Part shown: positions 59,190 through 64,000 of the stretch, one piece after another | How positions within the stretch are numbered: position 1 is the first letter of the stretch | How the letters are laid out: each line of letters starts with the position of its first letter | Source: Sphingomonas limnosediminicola | GTDB lineage: Bacteria > Pseudomonadota > Alphaproteobacteria > Sphingomonadales > Sphingomonadaceae | DNA: 64,000 bases | Assembly (NCBI RefSeq): GCF_039537965.1 | Contig: NZ_BAABBM010000001.1 | Coordinates: 1,178,001 to 1,242,000, forward strand | Direction: 5' to 3' | Notes under the pieces: model-generated | Told to the model about the DNA's origin: nothing | Database searches by the model: none | The model's input: the letters and a program-made list of their open reading frames with translations, nothing else | Position numbers and translations under genes: made by a program

Positions 59190-59597
59190 ATGTTCGGTGC
59201 AGGACAATATCGGATCAAAGAGATCAACGAGGACGTCGCTGTGGTGAGTGCGACCAAGATCGAACTGAAGTTCGTGTTCGATCGAGAACGAATGCGCGAT
59301 GTGGCGGCCTTGATTACGTTGCGTGAAGTGCCCGACGACCTCGAAGTGCCGATGCCGGTCGAGATTTGGATCCGCTTTCTGGGGGAGCAGGCCGCTCCTT
59401 TAGTCAAAGAAGGAAGGGGCATCATAACCGTTCCGCCTGACGAGCAGATAGAGGATCAGCTAAAGTGGGTCGCACTTCTCAGGCGCGAGGTGTTCACATC
59501 TACAGCGAGAACTCGCGACGCAGCTTACTTCGTAAGAGGGTACCACATTGCGAATAATGACTGGGGAAGTGGAGGCGGCAGCTGGACTGACGATTGA
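59190..59597 (+). CDS. Hypothetical protein (135 aa)
   Basis: ATG at 59190 gives a soluble acidic protein: RIKEINEDVAVVSATKIELK, FVFDRERMRDVAALITLREV, PMPVEIWIRFLGEQ, and an end rich in Gly/Trp (NNDWGSGGGSWTDD). Alternating strands suggest a small beta domain. No family recognised, no signal peptide. The start codon has no strong ribosome site. Confidence 0.5.
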   Translation: MFGAGQYRIKEINEDVAVVSATKIELKFVFDRERMRDVAALITLREVPDDLEVPMPVEIWIRFLGEQAAPLVKEGRGIITVPPDEQIEDQLKWVALLRREVFTSTARTRDAAYFVRGYHIANNDWGSGGGSWTDD

Positions 59598-59629
59598 TCA
59601 CGTCTTTCGTCACATGTCCGTAACTGGTC

Positions 59630-59661
59630 GCTAGCGGCAGCTTTGGGTCGAAAGCGGACAC
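59630..59661. repeat. Palindromic repeat unit
   Basis: GCTAGCGGCAGCTTTGGGTC then GAAAGCGGACAC. Confidence 0.8.
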
Positions 59662-59752
59662 AGAACTCTCAACGTCCGCGGTCCTTTCTCTGCTGAAGAG
59701 CCGCTGCGTGAGTTTGTGTCACCCCGTCGTCGGCTTGATCAGGCTCGTGCTT

Positions 59753-60290
59753 CTATTGTCCTTGCTCGAGGCCTTGCTGGTTTTCGTGAGTTTCACGAAG
59801 AACTTGAACATACTGAGCCAATGTCTCGGCCAGTCGGCGGTGCATCAGCAGTTGGAACGGACGCAAATCTCCCTGATTTGAGGCGGTTTCCAAGGCATCC
59901 AGGTATTCGGATCGATCCTCGGGCCGCACTGCGACCGGCCTATAGCCGTCGCGAACCAGTAAGAGGTTCATCAAGAGGCGTGCTGTTCTACCATTGCCGT
60001 CGGCGAACGGATGGATTCCAACCAGCCGGAAGTGAGCGTCGAAGGCTGCATCGATCGTTGTCGGAGAATGCGAGAGATTGTGACCAAACTCCTGCATCAT
60101 CAATTGCTCTGAGCAAGCCATCGAACGTTGCACTTAGATCGACCGGCCATGCGCAGGCAATTGATTGCCCGACACTTCGAAGCTCTTCGTGCATCAATAA
60201 GCCCACGCTTACGTCGCGGTCGTCAATCATGGCTGCCCCCGTTTGATAATTCAGGAACGCTGCCAAGTGATTGTTGTGCCGACTGTTTCG
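59753..60290 (-). pseudogene. Fic-family AMPylator, 5' part broken
   Basis: From about 60090 down to 59753 one frame gives an intact Fic core: [20 protein letters not shown] then [53 protein letters not shown]. The catalytic HPFADGNGR motif is complete. Upstream, a second frame reads ALNYQ-like AAFLNYQTGAAMIDDRDVSV, GLLMHEELRSVGQ, the expected preceding helices, so at least one frameshift and a loss of the front part (including any inhibitory helix) separate them. Possibly a decayed toxin or effector. Confidence 0.65.
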
Positions 60291-60333
60291 CAGGCGGTTA
60301 GAACAGTCAATTATACTGAATGCTAATTGCGCG

Positions 60334-60366
60334 ATAGCGGCAGGTTCGGGTCGAGAGCTCCCACTC
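60334..60366. repeat. Palindromic repeat unit
   Basis: GATAGCGGCAGGTTCGGGTC then GAGAGCTCCCACT; partly decayed. Confidence 0.65.
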
Positions 60367-60411
60367 CGCACGTGCAAGGAGTATCAGCAGTGAGTACGGA
60401 ACGCCGTTAGC

Positions 60412-60715
60412 TTATTGCGCAATGTAGCTGTCGAGGGCGTCCAAATCGATGCCGATGATGTAAGTCTCTCGTATCCTTCTCTCGGCGGTTCCTTCGTAGT
60501 CGTAGATGCGCACATCCAGCGCATGGACTAATTCGCCGGTGGGGCACGGGCCGTCAGTCTTGGTCGGTAGAGCACTAGGCCCTCAGGTGCTGTGCTCAAA
60601 GAAGCATGGCGGCAAAACCTCATGCTCAGGAGCACGACGGAACTCGCAGATGACAGTTGCATCTGCGCGATCTACCCGTTCACGGAAAGCGTAACCGATG
60701 CATGATGCCGTGTCC
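60412..60715 (-). pseudogene. Decayed copy of the 8737-9111 gene
   Basis: The minus strand reads LVHALDVRIYDYEGTAERRI, RETYIIGIDLDALDSYIAQ, matching the C-terminal third of the intact gene. Before it, ERVDRADATVICEFRRAPEH is recognisable (compare ERIDRAGATLICEFCPSAEY), but a TGA stop and a frameshift separate the parts and the first ~25 residues are absent. Nucleotide similarity extends over nearly the whole piece. Confidence 0.85.
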
Positions 60716-60758
60716 CGATTCAGGACGTCTGTTCACAAAAAAGCTGGGGAAACGATTT

Positions 60759-60780
60759 CACTAACCGGCGTTTGGTTAAC
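60759..60780 (+). promoter_or_regulatory. AT-rich box, atypical spacing
   Basis: ACTAAC and GTTAAC hexamers 9 bases apart, about 28 bases upstream of the PEP-CTERM start at 60809. A weak extra site GTTCAC-AAAAAA lies at 60731. Confidence 0.3.
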
Positions 60781-60808
60781 TCCACGATAAAGCCCAGGGA
60801 AATTCCAA

Positions 60809-61420
60809 ATGCATCGGATGATCACTGCACTTGCGACGGCGGCAGTTATTGCTCTTTCGCCGACAACGGCCAACGCAACGAATGTTGTGCTCACGCCGAA
60901 TACTACCTTCGGTTCGCCTCCGGGCGAGTTTGCCTATTTCTTCACCAGCGGCGGCATTTCAGGGCCGATTGATGCCACCTTTGGCCACCAGGGCATACCT
61001 GGCGTGACCAGCGCCGCAGGAACTGCGTTCACGGACATGTTCAACTTCATCATCAACGACAACGGCGTTGGAAGCGGATCCGTTACGACGGAGGTTTCGT
61101 TCGCAGGTATCGGCGGCCCCACGGACACGGATCTCCTATCAGTGTTTGTGAATGGCGTTCTGGCTACCCACACGGTCAACAATGGGCTGACCGACCAGTG
61201 GTCAGTCACTAATGTTCCGATCTTCTTTGGGATTGCCAATAACATCACGATCAACGGGATTTCGCGTGGCCAGGGCCACTATGCGGGCACCGCGGAATTT
61301 ACGCCGGTGGCCGCTGTCCCCGAACCCGCAACTTGGGCGATGATGCTTTTCGGCTTTGGCGCAGTTGGGTTTAGCATGCGTCGTAAGCGTGCGGCCACTG
61401 TGATCCGCCAGATCGCGTAA
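60809..61420 (+). CDS. FxDxF-type PEPxxWA-CTERM protein
   Basis: ATG at 60809 begins a signal peptide (MHRMITALATAAVIALSPTT, cleaved near NAT). The body contains GTAFTDMFNFIIND, the FxDxF signature of a named PEP-CTERM subfamily, plus beta strands. Tail VPEPATWAMMLFGFGAVGFS then RRKR is a perfect PEPxxWA signal. Followed by a terminator at 61438. Surface or matrix protein. Confidence 0.88.
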   Translation: MHRMITALATAAVIALSPTTANATNVVLTPNTTFGSPPGEFAYFFTSGGISGPIDATFGHQGIPGVTSAAGTAFTDMFNFIINDNGVGSGSVTTEVSFAGIGGPTDTDLLSVFVNGVLATHTVNNGLTDQWSVTNVPIFFGIANNITINGISRGQGHYAGTAEFTPVAAVPEPATWAMMLFGFGAVGFSMRRKRAATVIRQIA

Positions 61421-61437
61421 GCTGATTAGCGACGCAC

Positions 61438-61472
61438 GGAGGGGCGGTCCGGCAACGGGCCGCCCTTTTTGT
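61438..61472 (+). terminator. Rho-independent terminator
   Basis: GGGCGGTCC pairs with GGGCCGCCC (one G-T pair) around GGCAAC and is followed by TTTTT. It ends the FxDxF PEP-CTERM gene. Confidence 0.85.
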
Positions 61473-61718
61473 TGACGCGCCACCCATAACTTGGGCGGCT
61501 GCCGCCCTTGGTGGCCTGCGTTTTGGGGGTTTGCGACGTCGTCGCCTCCCTTGTTTTGACCGCGCTTTTGTTCGCCAGGCGCTCCGACTCGGACACGGCT
61601 TAAGCACCTTCGCGAGGTCACTGTAGTGGGTACAGCGACCTTGAATCTACTTCTAACGGCGGCTCGGACTGCGTCAATCGAGAATAACTGTCTTCTTCTG
61701 CCATTGCGGCGGAAACTA

Positions 61719-62246
61719 TCAAGCAGACAGCCGGTCGTAGTCGCTTCCCTTTACCCATGTCCTGAACCGCTCGAATGCAGGAACATCCCCCGATCGCGGC
61801 GTACGCTGCTCCATCCTTTCGGCGAGCCATTGCAGCCACTCGAACAAGTTTGGCCAGCCGTTCTGCCTTCGCTCGTCGATATACGGCCGCAGCTTTTGCC
61901 AGCACAGCACTGTCACCCCACGATAGGAATCGGCATACATTTCAATTGGGACGTGACCTCGCGCAACTAAGGGGCCCAGACTTTCGAAGAGCGCAAGCAC
62001 ACCCATCACCGCACCGAAATTTTTCCCGAGACTGCGTGTGAGTTGCGCCTCAGTTAGCCCGTCCGGGAGGCCATGGATCAACATCAATGCTTCGGCGGCC
62101 TGAGGTGCCTGCAGCGGTCGCAGTAACTCGATGCCCGCTTGGACTTCGCGCTGGAGGCGAAGCTGCCGTAGCTGAACCAGGCCGAAGACCACTCCGATGA
62201 TAACTGCCAAGGTTTCCAAGGCTTGCAGGATCAGGTCCCAAGACAT
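61719..62246 (-). CDS. DUF4760-like membrane protein
   Basis: ATG at 62246 follows GGAG. The 175-aa protein has one N-terminal membrane helix (LILQALETLAVIIGVVFGLV) then a helical soluble part (QLRLQREVQAGIELLRPLQA, ALMLIHGLPDGLTEAQL, GVLALFESLGPLVARGHVPI). This resembles DUF4760-type proteins, a helix anchor plus a helical domain of unknown role. No catalytic motif. Confidence 0.65.
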   Translation of the reverse strand: MSWDLILQALETLAVIIGVVFGLVQLRQLRLQREVQAGIELLRPLQAPQAAEALMLIHGLPDGLTEAQLTRSLGKNFGAVMGVLALFESLGPLVARGHVPIEMYADSYRGVTVLCWQKLRPYIDERRQNGWPNLFEWLQWLAERMEQRTPRSGDVPAFERFRTWVKGSDYDRLSA

Positions 62247-62354
62247 CTGCCGGTGTCTCCGTTGCGGTCTTCCAAGGCCTATCAGAAGCTGCCTCGTCCG
62301 CAACGAGTTCTAGAACACCTAGTCTCCGCCTGCTCCGCACCGAAGCTGACACTA

Positions 62355-62398
62355 AGCTACCGGCAGCTTTGGGTCGAAAGCCGCCATTCCACTAATGG
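62355..62398. repeat. Palindromic repeat unit
   Basis: AGCTACCGGCAGCTTTGGGT then CGAAAGCCGCCATTCCACTAATGG. Confidence 0.75.
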
Positions 62399-62524
62399 CG
62401 CGGTCTCTAGCAAGTATGGTCTACAGTACTTGGCTGGCTTCATTCGCACTAAAGCTCAGGTACAGTCTGAGTCGCTCGGGCTTCATCCGAAGCAAGGCTA
62501 AGGGTTCATCCACGCCACGAAATC

Positions 62525-62715
62525 ATGATAGCATCCGCAAAAGTCGAACGTCTTCTGATGAATTTAAGACAGGGTACCGCCAAAGGCAAACTTGTCGGCG
62601 TATGGTTTGCATCCAATGATGTCGACTTAATCGATGAGTGGCGCAGGAATCTCCCGACTTGCCTTCCAGGCCCGAGGCCATTCGTCGTTTAGTTGCGATG
62701 GGATTGAAGCCCTAA
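62525..62715 (+). pseudogene. Frameshifted RHH-like small protein
   Basis: ATG at 62525 reads MIASAKVERLLMNLRQGTAK, GKLVGVWFASNDVDLIDEWR and then hits a TAG at 62690. If one base is added near 62654 it continues as DLPSRPEAIRRLVAMGLKP and ends at TAA 62713-62715. The pattern DLIDEWR...LPSRPEAIRRLVAMGLK is typical of ribbon-helix-helix or antitoxin-like small proteins. A single-base loss in a CCC run explains the break; a sequencing error is possible. Confidence 0.55.
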
Positions 62716-62790
62716 CCACCTATTCGCTTCAAGTGGCCGGTTTCGTCCACCGTCACAATGATGGAAATCGCTGTTCCGCTGTTGCATTAC

Positions 62791-62806
62791 GGTTAAGATA
62801 TCATTA
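62791..62806 (+). promoter_or_regulatory. RTWAAC-N5-RTWAAC-type box
   Basis: GGTTAAG-ATATC-ATTAAT about 104 bases upstream of the PEP-CTERM start at 62910. Confidence 0.4.
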
Positions 62807-62909
62807 ATTAAGAACCGCTGAGTCGGTTAGCAATCCTCGCGACTGCGCAGCAGGAGCTCGACGGCCGTTCGTTTGGCACACCCTCCAAGGGGCAATGGAA
62901 GGGAATCAT

Positions 62910-63530
62910 ATGCGACGCATTGTCTTGATAAGCCTTATCGGTGCGGGCTTCACTTTAACGCCCGTGGCATCTGCGCAAGCAGCTTTAACGCTGGTTGGAA
63001 CCTTTGAGGGGAACCAGTGCGGCGGCGCGGGAGGGTTCGCTGCCTGTTGGGCAAGCGGAACCACCGCCGGGACCGGCGCGGTTCTCAAGACCCCGGGTGG
63101 GTCACCGTCGATCAGGAGGATTGACAGTGACGGGCCTGGCGATTTCGGTAGCTTTGGAACGATTGATGGCTCGGAATTCACCACGAGCTATGTCGCGGGC
63201 ACGAATACGCTCTCATTCACCTACACGCCGGGAGCGGGGGATCCGACTATTCATTATATTGGTCTTTTCCAAGGCGGCTCCGGCCCCGGGAACGACTTTA
63301 AGAACACGTACCGCCTCTTTTATGATTCAAGTCCGATCACGGCCGGGTCCTTCGCCTTGAGCACATATTTTGATAATCCGGGATGGTCACATATCGACTT
63401 CTTCGACACCGGCAGCCCGTCGGTTCCGGAATCTGCAACCTGGGCGATGATGTTGCTGGGCTTCGGTCTCGTTGGCATGGTAATGCGCCGCAACCGGAAA
63501 CTGCCTCGCAACCTAATGCAACTCGCCTAG
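62910..63530 (+). CDS. PEP-CTERM protein with altered motif (206 aa)
   Basis: ATG at 62910 follows GAAGGGA; an upstream ATG at 62895 lacks a ribosome site. Signal peptide MRRIVLISLIGAGFTLTPVA (cleaved near SAQA). The body has an N-terminal Cys pair (NQCGGAGGFAACWASG) and beta strands (TSYVAGTNTLSFTYTPGAGD). Tail VPESATWAMMLLGFGLVGMV then RRNRK, with Ser for the second Pro of PEP, so the exosortase signal is atypical. Function unknown. Confidence 0.8.
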   Translation: MRRIVLISLIGAGFTLTPVASAQAALTLVGTFEGNQCGGAGGFAACWASGTTAGTGAVLKTPGGSPSIRRIDSDGPGDFGSFGTIDGSEFTTSYVAGTNTLSFTYTPGAGDPTIHYIGLFQGGSGPGNDFKNTYRLFYDSSPITAGSFALSTYFDNPGWSHIDFFDTGSPSVPESATWAMMLLGFGLVGMVMRRNRKLPRNLMQLA

Positions 63531-63620
63531 AATCGTAGCTCGTTTCTAGCTACCGCGGCCCGGCTAACCCCGGGTCGCCCTTTCTCCCATCTCGCGCCAA
63601 ACATGGCCTTTCGAGGCGAC

Positions 63621-64000
63621 CTAGCAGTTGGTTTTGTTAATGGCATCTTTGGGTCGAAACCTGCCACTGGCATTATTGTACTGTTCTCGAATCGTTCCGC
63701 TCGGTCTAGGCCGCTGATCTTGAAGGCGCTCGACCAACAGGTCGACCAAGGCCCGGAGTCGGGGCAGCCGCTTGAGATCCCTGTGGAAGCCAAGCCAATT
63801 GTCGCGGCTCGGAGGATCCGAGCCGAGATCCACCACTTCGATCCCGGCCGTCGCTTCGCAAAGCGCTTTGGGGAGGACAGCGAGCCCCGCGCCAAGCGCA
63901 CATAGCTTCGCCTGCATGTCGCGACTGTTGCTGCGCATGGCAATATGCGCGTTCGGCAGGATCCGCCTCAGCCAGGAGATGTCCGGCATTCCTCCAAAGG
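63621..64000 (-). CDS. LysR-family regulator, 5' end beyond window
   Basis: The minus strand is open to the right edge. It contains the end of a LysR effector-binding domain: MPDISWLRRILPNAHIAMRS then SRDMQAKLCALGAGLAVLPK, ALCEATAGIEVVD, LGFHRDLKRLPRLRALVDLL. The N-terminal helix-turn-helix lies outside. The last ~35 residues after VERLQ are encoded through a palindromic repeat (FRPKDAINKTNC), so the protein end was probably rewritten by a repeat insertion. Target genes unknown. Confidence 0.8.
   Translation of the reverse strand, partial: FGGMPDISWLRRILPNAHIAMRSNSRDMQAKLCALGAGLAVLPKALCEATAGIEVVDLGSDPPSRDNWLGFHRDLKRLPRLRALVDLLVERLQDQRPRPSGTIREQYNNASGRFRPKDAINKTNC
63638..63670. repeat. Palindromic repeat unit inside a gene end
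   Basis: TAATGGCATCTTTGGGTCGA then AACCTGCCACTGG; part of the LysR reading frame at its C-terminus. Confidence 0.75.

Noticed and set aside
60731-60743. GTTCACAAAAAAG as an RTWAAC box
   Set aside because: Only one half resembles the box; the downstream ACTAAC/GTTAAC pair is a better candidate, so I did not call it separately.
7225-63670. Regular short repeats that might be a CRISPR array
   Set aside because: Copies are dispersed singly or in pairs across 56 kb in both orientations, without regular spacers or cas genes.

Overview
This window looks like chromosomal DNA from a sphingomonad-type alphaproteobacterium (Sphingomonadaceae or a close relative). The pointers are ten secreted proteins with the PEPxxWA-CTERM sorting tail typical of that group, many small sphingomonad-style hypothetical proteins, an HWE/HisKA_2-type kinase, a DUF1254 protein, and a dispersed palindromic repeat that fills most spacers. 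No rRNA, CRISPR array, insertion sequence or phage structural gene was seen. One tRNA (Arg, anticodon TCG) is present. All family names come from reading motifs by eye; nothing was searched.

Layout. 0-7.1 kb: a cyclic-di-GMP neighbourhood with a PilZ protein, a PAS-PAS-GGDEF-EAL protein with both active sites intact, a tandem PilZ protein and two related winged-helix regulators. One small gene here contains a 12-G tract. 7.2-16.8 kb: secreted and accessory proteins, including four PEP-CTERM proteins, a DUF4402 protein, a VOC protein and a DUF1254 protein, separated by palindromic repeats. 16.9-20.0 kb: a tightly overlapping five-gene sulfur operon (persulfide-dioxygenase-like MBL protein, two YeeE/YedE channels, a DUF442 phosphatase/sulfurtransferase-like protein, TauE/SafE exporter). 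20.1-25.2 kb: two alpha/beta and FAD enzymes mixed with frameshifted genes.

25.4-41.3 kb is the most unusual block: two giant soluble proteins (1343 and about 1163 aa), a DUF2235 lipase-like hydrolase translationally coupled to a secreted DNase II-like nuclease, a secreted 488-aa protein, a membrane protein, and a three-gene operon ending in a caspase-like (DUF6345-type) candidate cysteine peptidase. It is flanked by the palindromic repeat but contains no copy. I read it as a candidate undescribed effector/toxin or inter-organism system; this is inference.

41.5-64 kb: repeat-rich again, with a GAF-HWE histidine kinase, a lipoprotein serpin, an anthrax-lethal-factor-like metallopeptidase, NrtS, a prolyl-4-hydroxylase-like oxygenase, a SIMPL protein, six more PEP-CTERM proteins, several small genes under 60 codons, and decayed copies of a Fic gene, an RHH gene and a paralogue of the 8.7 kb gene. 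Six of the ten PEP-CTERM genes carry an upstream RTWAAC-N5-RTWAAC box, suggesting shared regulation. At several genes the palindromic repeat itself supplies the stop codon.
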